DNA of 39,039 bases from Candidatus Indicimonas acetifermentans (GTDB lineage Bacteria; Gemmatimonadota; Gemmatimonadetes; Palauibacterales; KS3-K002). Where the stretch lies: assembly GCA_947581815.1 (NCBI GenBank), contig CANPVX010000005.1:1-39039 (forward strand), written 5' to 3'. Position numbers and translations under genes: made by a program. Positions within the stretch are counted from its first letter, which is position 1. Every line of letters starts with the position of its first letter. The notes under the pieces were generated by a model that was not told the origin of the DNA, ran no database searches, and was given only the letters and a program-made list of their open reading frames with translations. This document shows, piece after piece, positions 7,485 to 16,002 of the stretch.

Positions 7485-8503
7485 GGGACGATGGCGACTT
7501 TCACCGCTGCACGCCGCCGCACCAGATCGAAGGCGCCGGTGAGATCGTCAAGCGGCCTTCGGTGGGTGATCAGGGGGTGCGCATCGATCGCCCCGCCACA
7601 GATCAAGTCCCAGGCACGGCGAACCGTTGCCGGCGTGTAATGAAACGCTCCCTTCACGTCGATCTCATCGTAGTGAATGCGCTCGGTCTGAAACGAAACC
7701 GTCGCGTCCTTCTCACAGCCTCCGAAGAAGAGCACCTCTCCACCCCGGCGCGCCAGCGCTAACGCCTCATGCCACGCTTCCGGACGGCCTACACATTCCA
7801 CTACCGTGTCGGCGCCGAGACCGTCGGTCAGCGCCTCCACCGCGGAGCGAGGGTCGGACTCTCGCGAATCGATCACCGCGTCGGCGCCGAGAACACGTGC
7901 CGCCTCTAAGCGCCGGGGGTGTCGCCCGATGACGATCGTGCGCCCGGCGCCGCCCACGCGAGCGACCTGCAGGAAGAGAAGCGTGATCGGCCCGTCGCCC
8001 AAGAAGACGACCGTGCGGTCCCCAGACAGATCGACGCGGCCTGCGCCGTGGACCACGCAAGCCAGCGGTTCGAGAACCGCCGCCTGCGCATCGCTGACCG
8101 CTTCGGGGATGCGAAACGCGTTTCGCCTCACTATGTGGCGGGGGAGAAGCAGGTACTCCCCGTATGCTCCAAGAGCCACATCCTCGAAGAGGTGAAGGCA
8201 AAGACTCTCCTCGCGCTTCAGGCAGTAGACGCAGTCTCCGCACGGCGCCGTGGGCGTCGCCACGATCCGATTGCCGGTTTCGAACTCGCGCACTCCCTCT
8301 CCGACAGCCGCGACCCTCCCTGCCCATTCGTGACCGAACGGCCCGGACGGCAGTCGAGCGTGTCCCCGCTCCAGCATCTTGAGATCGGTCCCGCAGGTGA
8401 GCGCCAGGTTGACGCGCGCCAGCACCTCGCCAGTCGAGGGCTGCGGGATCGCCACCTCGCGCAGCTCGGTCTCGCCCACTCGAACGAGGTACTGGACCCG
8501 CAT
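7481..8503 (-). CDS. Zinc-dependent medium-chain dehydrogenase (first of pair)
   Basis: It has the catalytic-zinc motif LTCGTDLKM, GHEWAGRVAAVGEGV and the structural lobe C-x2-C-x2-C-x7-C (CGDCVYCLKREESLC). The nucleotide-binding glycines are FLGDGPITLLFLQ, slightly altered from GxGxxG. I chose the ATG giving MRVQYLVRVGE because this matches the usual family start. Longer versions from 8545 or 8593 are open, but none of the three has a good ribosome site. At about 340 residues the length is typical. It heads a three-gene overlapping operon with a second MDR enzyme and a cupin, probably a short oxidation pathway for one substrate. Confidence 0.88.
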   Translation of the reverse strand: MRVQYLVRVGETELREVAIPQPSTGEVLARVNLALTCGTDLKMLERGHARLPSGPFGHEWAGRVAAVGEGVREFETGNRIVATPTAPCGDCVYCLKREESLCLHLFEDVALGAYGEYLLLPRHIVRRNAFRIPEAVSDAQAAVLEPLACVVHGAGRVDLSGDRTVVFLGDGPITLLFLQVARVGGAGRTIVIGRHPRRLEAARVLGADAVIDSRESDPRSAVEALTDGLGADTVVECVGRPEAWHEALALARRGGEVLFFGGCEKDATVSFQTERIHYDEIDVKGAFHYTPATVRRAWDLICGGAIDAHPLITHRRPLDDLTGAFDLVRRRAAVKVAIVP

Positions 8504-8662
8504 CCTAGCGCGATCCACGGACGCCTCAGAATCCAAGTTGCCCATACCAGTCCAAGCTAGACTCCCGAGCACCGATCGTAAATCCAGGCTCATTCTGCAA
8601 AGCTAGGTACCGCTGCAACGGCTCGCGGCCAAGCGTCCCACAGACGAGGGATGAGCGGCCGC

Positions 8663-11227
8663 TCAAGGAACGCGCAGGTCGATCTTTCTGAGGCTGTTCG
8701 AGTTTCCCACCACCGTCACGGAGCTGAAGGCCATGGCTCCTTCGGCGATGGCCGGATGCAGAAAGCCCATCATTGCTAGCGGTATCGCGATGACGTTGTA
8801 GAAGTAAGCCCAGAAGAGGTTCTGGCGAATCTTGCGGAACGTAGCAACCGAAAGTTGGATCGCTCTTACGACCCCGCTCAGCTCCCCACCGACGAGGATG
8901 ATATCCCCCGCTTCGATCGCGACGTCGGTTCCCGTGCCGATGGCGATCCCCACGTTCGCCTGCTTCAGCGCCGCCGCATCGTTTATTCCGTCGCCCACCA
9001 TGGCCACGATGCGCCCGTCCGCCTGCAGTCTGCGGATCTGCTCTACCTTGTCGCCGGGGAGCACTCTGGCGATTACACGGTCGATACCCACATCTCGCGC
9101 AATCGCTCGCGCCGTGGACTCGTTGTCTCCGGTCAGCATGACCGTCTCCAGCCCCATGCCCTCGAGCGCGGCGATCGCCGACTTGGACTCCGCCTTCAGT
9201 CGATCCGCTACCGCTATCACGCCAGCCACTCGCCCGTCCACGGCAACGAATGCCGCCGTCTTCGCTTCGTTCTCGAGCCGTTCGATCGCACCGCTGAGCG
9301 CGCTGACATCGACGTTCGATTCTTCCATCAGACGCGTGTTGCCCACAACAATCGGGTGGCCGCCAACGCGGGCTCGAATGCCGAGACCGCTGACCGCCTC
9401 GAAGTCTGTGGCCGCCTCGAGCTCGATCCCCCGCTCACGGGCATGCGCCACAATCGCTTCTCCCAACGGGTGCTCGGAGCCCGACTCCGCGCCCGCAGCG
9501 TGACTCAACAGGACCTCCTGGTCCCACCCGGCCGCCGGGACCACATCGGTGACCCCGGGCTCGCCCCGGGTGATCGTACCGGTCTTATCCATCACTATGG
9601 TATCGACTTCTCGCAGCGTTTGAATCGCCTCGCCGCTTCGGATCAAGATCCCATTCGAGGCACCAATCCCCGTCCCCACCATGAGCGCCGTCGGAGTGGC
9701 GAGCCCGAGGGCGCAGGGGCAAGCGATCACCAAGACGGCGACTGCGGCGAAGATCGCCAGGGAGATGGGGCCCAAATCGGGATCGACCCATGGCAGGAAT
9801 CCTGAAGCCCATACCGCGATGCCATGGAAGGAGCTCGGGAAAGCGATCCAGGCCACCAGCGTGAGGGCCGCGAGCCCCAGGACAGCGGGCACGAAGACGG
9901 CGGTCACCCGCTCAGCGAACTCCTGGATGGGAACCTTGGTGCCCTGCGCTTCTTCGACCATGCGAATCACGTGGGCGAGGAACGTGTCTTCGCCGACTCC
10001 GGTGGCCCGCACTTTCAGGGCGCCATCCTTGTTGATCGTGGACCCGATCAGCGGATCACCGAGGCGTTTCAAGACGGGCATCGACTCACCGGTCGCTAAC
10101 GACTCGTCAACCATGCTGCGGCCATCGACCACCTCGCCATCGGTGGGGATCTTCTCGCCGGGCCGCACGATCATCACGTCGCCCACAACGATATCCTCCA
10201 AAGCCACCTCGATCTCTTTTCCATCCCGTTCTACTTGCGCCGTCTTCACCTCGAGCGACAGCAGTTTTTGGATCGCCTGCGAGGTGCGGCCGCGTGCCTT
10301 GGTTTCTACGTATCGACCGGTGAGGTGGAAGGCCATGATCATGGCCGCGACGCCCGAATAATTCAGCAACTTCGGCAGAACCCCCAGATCGTGCCCGACC
10401 GTCACGAAGCCCGTGATGAACGCGACCGACGCTCCCAGGGCGATGAGCGTGTCCATGGTAGGCGTGCGGCGGAGCAGGCTGCGATAGCCACTGGAGAGTG
10501 TCGGCCAACCCCAGATCAATACGACCGGGGCGGCGAGGAAGATGATGCCGAGGTCGAAGACGATATCGGAGGGCCACTTCCGACCGAACACCATTTCCGG
10601 GACCATCCATATCATGATCGGCAGCGTGAGCACCCACGACTGGAACATGCGGCGCTTCGCGTCGACTACTTTCAGCTGATCCCTTTCCAGCTTCTCCCTC
10701 TCACGCACACGGCGGTCCTGCGCGTCATCTAATAAGCCCCCCGTGACCTCGTAGCCCACTGCCTCGATCGCACGCTGGAATTCTTCGAAGTCTACCTGGC
10801 TCGGATCGTATTCCACGGTCGCCCGCCCGGCGGCAAGGTTCACACTCGCCTGCCGCACCCCGGAAAGCTCTTCCAGTGCACGCTCGACCGCGTTGACGCA
10901 CGAGGCGCAGTGCATCCCCTCCACTTCCAGCGTTCGCTTACGCGAGGCGCGGCGGGATGCTCCCGTCACCTCGTAACCGATCTCCCCTACAACGCGCTTG
11001 AATTCGTCGATCCCGACAAGTTTCGGGTCGTACTCGACCGTCGCCCGCTCCGTGGCCAAGTTCACGCTAGCCTCGCGCACCCCCGGCAGCCGCTTCAGCG
11101 CGCGCTCCACAGCAGTCACGCACGAGGCGCAATGCATCCCCTCGATTTCCAGCGCCTCTTTCGCTGGACCGGCCGAGCCGTCCTCGGCCGGTGCCACTGC
11201 GACGGTCCGATCACCGCGGTGCTTCAT
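8663..11227 (-). CDS. copA: Copper-translocating P1B-type ATPase
   Basis: The 854-residue ATP-driven Cu(I) exporter of the inner membrane has two N-terminal HMA domains, each with GMHCASC. These are followed by the membrane region and the actuator motif LATGESMPV. The metal-binding CPC is in VIACPCALGLATPTA (around residue 502), the phosphorylation site DKTGT is near 546, SEHPLGEAI follows, and VGDGINDAAAL is the hinge. The C-terminal helices carry YFYNVIAIPLAMMG and AMAFSSVTVVGNSNSLR, the Cu(I)-type residues. The start is preceded by AGGA. It lies 42 bases after csoR on the same strand, so it is very probably co-regulated by copper. Confidence 0.97.
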   Translation of the reverse strand: MKHRGDRTVAVAPAEDGSAGPAKEALEIEGMHCASCVTAVERALKRLPGVREASVNLATERATVEYDPKLVGIDEFKRVVGEIGYEVTGASRRASRKRTLEVEGMHCASCVNAVERALEELSGVRQASVNLAAGRATVEYDPSQVDFEEFQRAIEAVGYEVTGGLLDDAQDRRVREREKLERDQLKVVDAKRRMFQSWVLTLPIMIWMVPEMVFGRKWPSDIVFDLGIIFLAAPVVLIWGWPTLSSGYRSLLRRTPTMDTLIALGASVAFITGFVTVGHDLGVLPKLLNYSGVAAMIMAFHLTGRYVETKARGRTSQAIQKLLSLEVKTAQVERDGKEIEVALEDIVVGDVMIVRPGEKIPTDGEVVDGRSMVDESLATGESMPVLKRLGDPLIGSTINKDGALKVRATGVGEDTFLAHVIRMVEEAQGTKVPIQEFAERVTAVFVPAVLGLAALTLVAWIAFPSSFHGIAVWASGFLPWVDPDLGPISLAIFAAVAVLVIACPCALGLATPTALMVGTGIGASNGILIRSGEAIQTLREVDTIVMDKTGTITRGEPGVTDVVPAAGWDQEVLLSHAAGAESGSEHPLGEAIVAHARERGIELEAATDFEAVSGLGIRARVGGHPIVVGNTRLMEESNVDVSALSGAIERLENEAKTAAFVAVDGRVAGVIAVADRLKAESKSAIAALEGMGLETVMLTGDNESTARAIARDVGIDRVIARVLPGDKVEQIRRLQADGRIVAMVGDGINDAAALKQANVGIAIGTGTDVAIEAGDIILVGGELSGVVRAIQLSVATFRKIRQNLFWAYFYNVIAIPLAMMGFLHPAIAEGAMAFSSVTVVGNSNSLRKIDLRVP

Positions 11228-11269
11228 TCTTTCCTAGTCCTCGCTCTCCGGGAATCGTAGAGTCTTCGT

Positions 11270-11581
11270 CTAGCGCACATAGCGGTAAAGGAGGTCCAAT
11301 AGTTCCTGGCGAACGTCGGCCGACGCCTCGCCCCCCTCGGCGATGGCGTGTGCGGCGCAGCGCTCGAGGTGATTCGCCAGCAGCTCTTTCTCGGCGCCGC
11401 GCAGCGCCGAGTGCACAGCCGCGAACTGCTGCAGAATATCGGGGCAGTAGCGCTCATCTTCGACCATGCGCTGAATGCCCTCGACCTGGCCTCGTATGCG
11501 CGCCAGCCGCTTGAGGATGTCGTGTTTGGTCTTGTCGGCGATCCCCATGGCGTAGGGGATTTCATTCTTTGTGCGAGCCAA
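11270..11581 (-). CDS. csoR: CsoR-type copper-sensing repressor
   Basis: This 103-residue all-helical repressor of the CsoR/RcnR (DUF156) family has the signature RLARIRGQVEGIQRMVEDER. The Cu(I) ligands are Cys46, His71 and Cys75, with the same spacing as Cys36, His61 and Cys65 of M. tuberculosis CsoR. I chose the TTG start because it has GGGAGG 6 bases upstream; an ATG 11 codons in has no such site. A matching operator and promoter lie just upstream, and copA follows, so it should repress its own operon until Cu(I) binds. Confidence 0.95.
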   Translation of the reverse strand: MARTKNEIPYAMGIADKTKHDILKRLARIRGQVEGIQRMVEDERYCPDILQQFAAVHSALRGAEKELLANHLERCAAHAIAEGGEASADVRQELLDLLYRYVR

Positions 11582-11596
11582 TGGAGTCCTCCCTAA

Positions 11597-11616
11597 TACT
11601 GTACCGGGGTATAGTA
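11597..11616. promoter_or_regulatory. CsoR-type operator
   Basis: TACTGTACCGGGGTATAGTA is an imperfect palindrome that closely resembles the B. subtilis copZA CsoR operator (TACCC-type arms around a G-rich centre ending in GGTA-like bases). It overlaps the -10 element of the csoR promoter by 4 bases and lies just upstream of the ribosome site, as expected for a repressor that blocks RNA polymerase. Confidence 0.75.
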
Positions 11617-11641
11617 TAACGCGCCCCTAACACCTCGTCAA
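11613..11641 (-). promoter_or_regulatory. Sigma70-type promoter of csoR-copA
   Basis: On the minus strand TTGACG and TATACT are separated by exactly 17 bases. The predicted start falls inside the CsoR operator, giving a leader of about 25 bases to the TTG start. Confidence 0.75.
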
Positions 11642-11672
11642 GGCCCTCACCTCCACCATGTTGCCTAAAACG

Positions 11673-12230
11673 TCAGAGCGCAGATGAAGGTCGACGACTC
11701 GCCATCGAGGCTGCCACCGTATAGTCCACGATGGCAATACCCCCGGAGACGCCCACAGCCACGACGCAGTAATCGATCAGATCGGGCGCGAAGAGCAAAA
11801 CGAAGAGGGTGACCATTTGCAGGAACGTCACGACCTTCCCGCCCAACCTGGCCCGGTCCGGCAAATTGACGTTCGCGATCTTGGCGAAGATGAACGCGGC
11901 CCCCACGTACACATCCCGAGCCATCAGGATCGCGAACTGCGTCCACCCGAGGTAGGGTCCAGGAATAAACGATGCCATCACCACCAGGATGAAGAGCTTG
12001 TCGAAAAGCGGATCGATGACGGCGCCTGATTTGGTTCCAAGGCCGAAACGGCGCGCCACCCAGCCGTCGAGGGCATCCGTCATCGCGCCGGCCGAGAGCA
12101 GAACGCCCCGCCAGACTTGCCCATCGACGACAAGGAATGCGGCGGCGATCGGGAGTCGCAGCATCGAGATCATGTTAGGCAGGAAAACGAAAAGGCTCTT
12201 GTACGTTTTTCCCTGCGAGCTCCGATCCAT
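11673..12230 (-). CDS. CDP-alcohol phosphatidyltransferase family protein
   Basis: This integral membrane enzyme of phospholipid synthesis transfers the phosphatidyl group of CDP-diacylglycerol, or a related headgroup, to an alcohol. The family motif D-x2-D-G-x2-A-R-x8-G-x3-D-x3-D is complete: TDALDGWVARRFGLGTKSGA, then VIDPLFDK. Five or six membrane segments follow (LFILVVMASFIPG, VVTFLQMVTLFVLLFAP and others). I chose the ATG one base after the previous stop; a GTG 9 bases earlier is also possible. The length and motif fit PgsA-like enzymes, but the headgroup cannot be told. It is the last gene of the mqnA operon. Confidence 0.88.
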   Translation of the reverse strand: MDRSSQGKTYKSLFVFLPNMISMLRLPIAAAFLVVDGQVWRGVLLSAGAMTDALDGWVARRFGLGTKSGAVIDPLFDKLFILVVMASFIPGPYLGWTQFAILMARDVYVGAAFIFAKIANVNLPDRARLGGKVVTFLQMVTLFVLLFAPDLIDYCVVAVGVSGGIAIVDYTVAASMASRRPSSAL

Positions 12231-12231
12231 G

Positions 12232-13155
12232 CTAGCCACTCAACTCACGCACGATCGAGCGGAGCGAGTTGGGTTCGATGCCAAACGTATCGAGGAGCGC
12301 ATTGCCTTCGCCCCGAATCACATTCTCCTCGAGCAGCATGGCCAGTTGGTCAGAGTTGATGGGGGTCGGCAACCTCCAATTTGACGCAATATCGACCAGC
12401 GGCTGCACGAGCGTCAGCGGGACGTGGAACCGCGTACGATGAAAGCCGAGCTCCTCCGATATGATCTCGAGGATTCGGTTATAGGTAAGTTTGTGAGGAC
12501 CGGCGATCTCCCACGCCGCATCCGGGACGTTCTCTCGTTCTACGGCCAACCCAATCGCCTCGGCCACATCTCGAACATCGACCGGCTGCAATCGGTACTG
12601 ACCGTCGCCGATAACAGGCGTGAACGGAAGCATCCGAACCATACGCAACAGCATCCGCGTGAACTCACCGCCGAGCCCCAGGATCACCGATGGTCGCATG
12701 ATCGCGTACGAGATTCCCGAGCGCCGCACGGCCTCTTCCCCCTCGTACTTGGTTCTTTGATACGCCGTGCCATCCAGCCGGGCCCCCAGCGCGCTCATAT
12801 GAACGATGCGACGAACCCCCGCCTGGCGAGCAGCCTCCACCACCTGGATCGTCCCATGCGTGTGCACGCGCTCGAAGGTCACTTCCGGCGGCCTCTCCTT
12901 GATGATGCCCACCAGGTGCACCACCGTTTCGCAGTCGTCGAGCGCGCCTGCGATCGTCTGCTGCCGCGTTATGTCGCCTACGACCAGGTCCGCTCCAAGA
13001 TCACGCAGCCCAGCGGCACGCCCATCATCGCGATGGCGAACGAGCGCTCGCAACGCGTGCCCTCGCTCGGCCAGCCGCCGCGCGACGACCCGGCCCACAA
13101 ACCCGGTGCCGCCCGTTAGAAAGATTCGCTGGCGCTGCCCCCGCCTCCCGCTCAT
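12232..13155 (-). CDS. NDUFA9-like atypical SDR / NAD(P)-binding epimerase-family protein
   Basis: This 307-residue Rossmann-fold protein starts at the ATG just before RIFLTGGTGFVGRVVARRLA, the TGGTGFVG nucleotide-binding loop. Later features are LVVGDITRQQTIAGALDD, VVHLVGIIKER and the YxxxK-like YQRTKYEGEEAVRRSGI. The pattern, including RPSVILGLGGEFTRMLLRMV and the INSDQLAMLLEENV tail, fits the atypical SDR subgroup related to the complex I accessory subunit NDUFA9. A longer open frame upstream overlaps the Nudix gene and is not needed. The 14-base gap after the Nudix gene and one base before the next gene indicate an operon. The substrate is unknown. Confidence 0.85.
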   Translation of the reverse strand: MSGRRGQRQRIFLTGGTGFVGRVVARRLAERGHALRALVRHRDDGRAAGLRDLGADLVVGDITRQQTIAGALDDCETVVHLVGIIKERPPEVTFERVHTHGTIQVVEAARQAGVRRIVHMSALGARLDGTAYQRTKYEGEEAVRRSGISYAIMRPSVILGLGGEFTRMLLRMVRMLPFTPVIGDGQYRLQPVDVRDVAEAIGLAVERENVPDAAWEIAGPHKLTYNRILEIISEELGFHRTRFHVPLTLVQPLVDIASNWRLPTPINSDQLAMLLEENVIRGEGNALLDTFGIEPNSLRSIVRELSG

Positions 13156-13169
13156 GGTGAGACTCACTT

Positions 13170-13658
13170 TCAGCGGTCGTCGCGCGGATCCGGCGCCCCT
13201 CTCGAACCGGATGACCCGAGCTTTTCCGATAGGCGCTCGAGTCCCAGCTCGAGAATGTGCCGGGCATTCTCGTACGTGATTCGCCCGAGCGCCGCTTCCG
13301 GGCTCAGCCAAACGACCGATTGGATGCCTTCGCTCTCCTCCGGCGTCGCCCGCTCGTGCGGGTCAGCTTCAATCAAGAAGTAGTCGCAGTACTTATGGAC
13401 GAGCACCTCTTCGGAACGGAAGAACCAGTCAGTGGACCCCAAGCCATCCATTACCTGAAGTCGCTCGAGACCCGTCTCCTCCATGCACTCTCGCAAGGCC
13501 CCTCCCACCACCTCCTCGCCAGGCTCTACGTGCCCCTTGGGGAAACCCCAGTTGCCGTAGCCGTCCTGTATCAGCAGGATCTGCTCGCCAGCCGCGGCGC
13601 GCCGAAAGATCACGCCACCAGCGCTCCGCTCTATTCTGCTGGGCTGTTGAGCGTCCAC
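13170..13658 (-). CDS. Nudix hydrolase
   Basis: The 162-residue protein carries a full Nudix box, G-x5-E-x7-R-E-U-x-E-E-x-G-U, seen as KGHVEPGEE followed by ALRECMEETGLE. These Glu residues bind Mg2+ for pyrophosphate hydrolysis. The start SAGGVIFRRAAAGEQILLIQ and the GYGNWGFPKGH stretch resemble diadenosine-polyphosphate/NUDT2-like hydrolases. It starts at GTG with GGAG 7 bases upstream, directly adjoining the mqnA stop. The C-terminal tail (GSSGSRGAPDPRDDR) is low complexity. The likely substrate is a nucleoside di- or polyphosphate, but this is not proven. Confidence 0.92.
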   Translation of the reverse strand: MDAQQPSRIERSAGGVIFRRAAAGEQILLIQDGYGNWGFPKGHVEPGEEVVGGALRECMEETGLERLQVMDGLGSTDWFFRSEEVLVHKYCDYFLIEADPHERATPEESEGIQSVVWLSPEAALGRITYENARHILELGLERLSEKLGSSGSRGAPDPRDDR

Positions 13659-14477
13659 TCAGAGCTCCAAGAAGACGGGGGACGGCGCCGTCGGTAGCTC
13701 ACCCAGCTCGACGGCGCGGCGATAGAACTGGTCGAGCCCCGCCGCCAACTCCGCGTCCCATCCGTAGCTGAGACTCCTCCAGTAACGAAGCAGCCCCTCG
13801 GGCGACCAGCCGAACGCTGGAGCGTGCTTGCTTGCGAGCTCGGACAAGTGCGTGAACGCCCACTCGCGTGAGGCAGTGATGGCCGAGGTCAGCTCACGCA
13901 ACTCTTCGTCCCGCTCTGGCCCGGCGTTAGTCTGCCAGAGCGCGAACACGAAAGGGAGTCCCGTCCAGTCATGCCACTCCGTGCCCAGGTCGTAGGAGCG
14001 GGCGTCGGTCTGCTCCAATCGCTCCCGCGCTATATCTCCGATATAGAGAGCCGCATCAACATCCTCCGCGAGCTCACCGGTGGTTTCCTGGACGAACCAG
14101 AAGTATCGCGGCCTAATGCCCAGCCGTTGCTCCAGTATTATCTTGAGCAGTACCACCGAGGTCGCCGAAGCCGTCGGCAGCGCTACGAGCGAGCCATCGG
14201 CAAGTTCCTCGAGGGGCTTCTTGGTTAGCAGCTGAATCGTCTCCACCGGGCCGGATGATGAGATCGAGAGGCCGGGCAGTACGCGATAGCTATTCACGTG
14301 CCGCGGGTACTCGACGCACGAGGCGGGGGCCACATCAATCTCCCCGCTCGCTAGCTTCGCGTTGAGCTCACCCGGCACCCCGTACTCGACCTCGACTCCA
14401 GGAGGGAGGCCGCATTCGAACAAGCCCGCGTGGACCGGCAAACAGTTACTATAGCTTATGTGTCCGAGAGTGAGCAT
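13659..14477 (-). CDS. mqnA: Chorismate dehydratase of the futalosine menaquinone pathway
   Basis: MqnA converts chorismate to 3-[(1-carboxyvinyl)oxy]benzoate, the first step of the futalosine route to menaquinone. The 272-residue protein has a periplasmic-binding-protein-like fold with the family's stretches: LGHISYSNCLPVHAGL, GVPGELNAKLASGEIDVAPA, SCVEYPRH, LPGLSISSSGPVETIQLLTK and ALPTASATSVVLLKIIL. It heads the operon with Nudix, NDUFA9-like and CDP-alcohol transferase genes. The other futalosine genes (mqnB, mqnC, mqnD, mqnE) are not in the window. Confidence 0.93.
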   Translation of the reverse strand: MLTLGHISYSNCLPVHAGLFECGLPPGVEVEYGVPGELNAKLASGEIDVAPASCVEYPRHVNSYRVLPGLSISSSGPVETIQLLTKKPLEELADGSLVALPTASATSVVLLKIILEQRLGIRPRYFWFVQETTGELAEDVDAALYIGDIARERLEQTDARSYDLGTEWHDWTGLPFVFALWQTNAGPERDEELRELTSAITASREWAFTHLSELASKHAPAFGWSPEGLLRYWRSLSYGWDAELAAGLDQFYRRAVELGELPTAPSPVFLEL

Positions 14478-14525
14478 GGTGGGGCAAGCTAAGTTACAGC
14501 GGCCCGGACGGGCAACGCTCTAGCC

Positions 14526-15497
14526 GTGCCTGCCCGCCAGGGGATTCATTGGTCGCAACTCAGGCTCGGCCTGATGGTCGCCTCGGTCGCCACCACGCTG
14601 TCCGTATCCATCTTCTTCCTGGACGAAGTCCGGGACACGTTCAAGGCCCGCTACACCCTCTACTTCCATACCTACACGACTCAGGCGCTCCGGCCCCGTG
14701 CGCCCGTATGGCTGGCCGGCCAGCCGGTCGGCATCGTGCGTGATCTCGAGTTCTTGCCGCCCGGTCGGGAGGGCGGGGAGGGCGGGGAGCGTCTGCGTGT
14801 AGAGCTCAGGTTGGAGGCCAGGGTTCAGCCAATCATCATGGAAGGATCAGCGGCGCAGGTCATCACTTCAGGACTCGTAGGCGAAACGGTCGTCAACATC
14901 GTGCCGTCTAGTCGGCCCGGCGAGCCCTTACCCGATGGCGGTCAGCTTCCCACCGCCGAGGAGCTCGATCCTTTCGAGGTCACACGACGCCTGCGCTCGT
15001 TCAGCGATTCAATCGAGCCGGTCGCCGCCCGCTGGCGGTCCCTGAGGGATGTCGCCGTCAACGGCAACGGGACACTTGCCAGGTTCAGAAGAAACTCAGC
15101 CGAGCTGGATCTGCTGCGCGCTCGGCTCTCAGAGCTGGGAGCGATGCTCGACACCCTGGGCCTCGCAACAGGCGGGCTCGCCGATATGCTCAGCGACGAG
15201 GAAGTTCGGGCCGCGTTTCGCCGCCTAGGGCCGCGACTGGCCAGCCTTTCCGATCGAGTCAATGATAGCCCGCTCCGCCGAGCGGCGGAGAGGGGGGAGA
15301 TCGCCGCCAATTTCCGCGGAATCGCCGAACGGACTGCCACAATCCAGCGGCGTCTAGACGACGGGAACGGAACACTGGGCCGTCTGATGTACGATGAGGC
15401 GTTGCTCACCGAGCTGCGGCGAACTCGGGAGATGCTGGCACAACTGCGCGGCCAGCTGGGTCCCCGGGCCGGAGGGACTTCGGGCCCGGGCCGTTAG
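14526..15497 (+). CDS. MlaD/MCE-family lipid-transport protein
   Basis: This 323-residue protein is anchored by one N-terminal membrane segment (RLGLMVASVATTLSVSIFFL) and followed by an MCE domain: YTLYFHTYTTQALRPRAPVW, LAGQPVGIVRDLEF, then GLVGETVVNIVPSSRPGEPL. MCE proteins form periplasmic hexamers that carry phospholipids between membranes. The C-terminal half is helical and Arg/Leu-rich with repeated DDGNGTLGRL / VNGNGTLARF-like stretches, common in long MCE proteins. It starts at GTG. The permease and ATPase partners (MlaE, MlaF) are not nearby. It is divergent from mqnA, 48 bases away. Confidence 0.85.
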   Translation: MPARQGIHWSQLRLGLMVASVATTLSVSIFFLDEVRDTFKARYTLYFHTYTTQALRPRAPVWLAGQPVGIVRDLEFLPPGREGGEGGERLRVELRLEARVQPIIMEGSAAQVITSGLVGETVVNIVPSSRPGEPLPDGGQLPTAEELDPFEVTRRLRSFSDSIEPVAARWRSLRDVAVNGNGTLARFRRNSAELDLLRARLSELGAMLDTLGLATGGLADMLSDEEVRAAFRRLGPRLASLSDRVNDSPLRRAAERGEIAANFRGIAERTATIQRRLDDGNGTLGRLMYDEALLTELRRTREMLAQLRGQLGPRAGGTSGPGR

Positions 15498-15871
15498 CGC
15501 CGGCGGCGGCGACGCTTGCCGAAGTCGCCGGGAGCTGGCAGCGAGCCGTCGATCGTGAAGACGATGTCGCTCTTACCGTCCGCGGCCCGCGATGTCACCA
15601 CGACCTGATCCACACGGCTATCGGGGTCGCTCACCGTAACTTCGAAATCCAGCTTGCCGTCCGCAGACGTCACGCGAGTACGTATCTTGTGACCTGGCGA
15701 CCGCTCGGCGAAGGTGGCGGGGTTGCGGAAGAGAGTCTTGGTGGACTGTCGGTTGCTCCGAGAAAGGGCCCGCGAGATCTTGATCTGCCGCAACCAGTCG
15801 GGCTGGTAGCTCACCCTATAGCGCACGCCCTGTTGGTCCGTTCCTTCTCCCTCGCGATTATGCCGGGCCAT
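15494..15871 (-). CDS. Hypothetical small basic protein with Arg-rich tail
   Basis: I do not recognise this family. The 125-residue product has a basic N-terminal half (WLRQIKISRALSRSNRQSTK) and then a beta-rich acidic stretch (LDFEVTVSDPDSRVDQVVVT, SDIVFTIDGSLP). It ends in GDFGKRRRRRR. It has no signal peptide or membrane segment. Codon use fits the neighbours. Its stop overlaps the end of the convergent MCE gene by 4 bases. The Arg tail and basic start suggest nucleic-acid or membrane-surface contact, but that is only inference. Confidence 0.65.
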   Translation of the reverse strand: MARHNREGEGTDQQGVRYRVSYQPDWLRQIKISRALSRSNRQSTKTLFRNPATFAERSPGHKIRTRVTSADGKLDFEVTVSDPDSRVDQVVVTSRAADGKSDIVFTIDGSLPAPGDFGKRRRRRR

Positions 15872-16002
15872 GCAACACTCGTCCTCCCCGAGCTCGTGGG
15901 CTGAGTTTTGAAGAACCCCGGAAATGGGGACACCAATCTCCAGCAGAATAGTCCACCCGTCAAGTCATCGGGGCCGACGCCCGAGGACTCAGGCCGAGGC
16001 CC

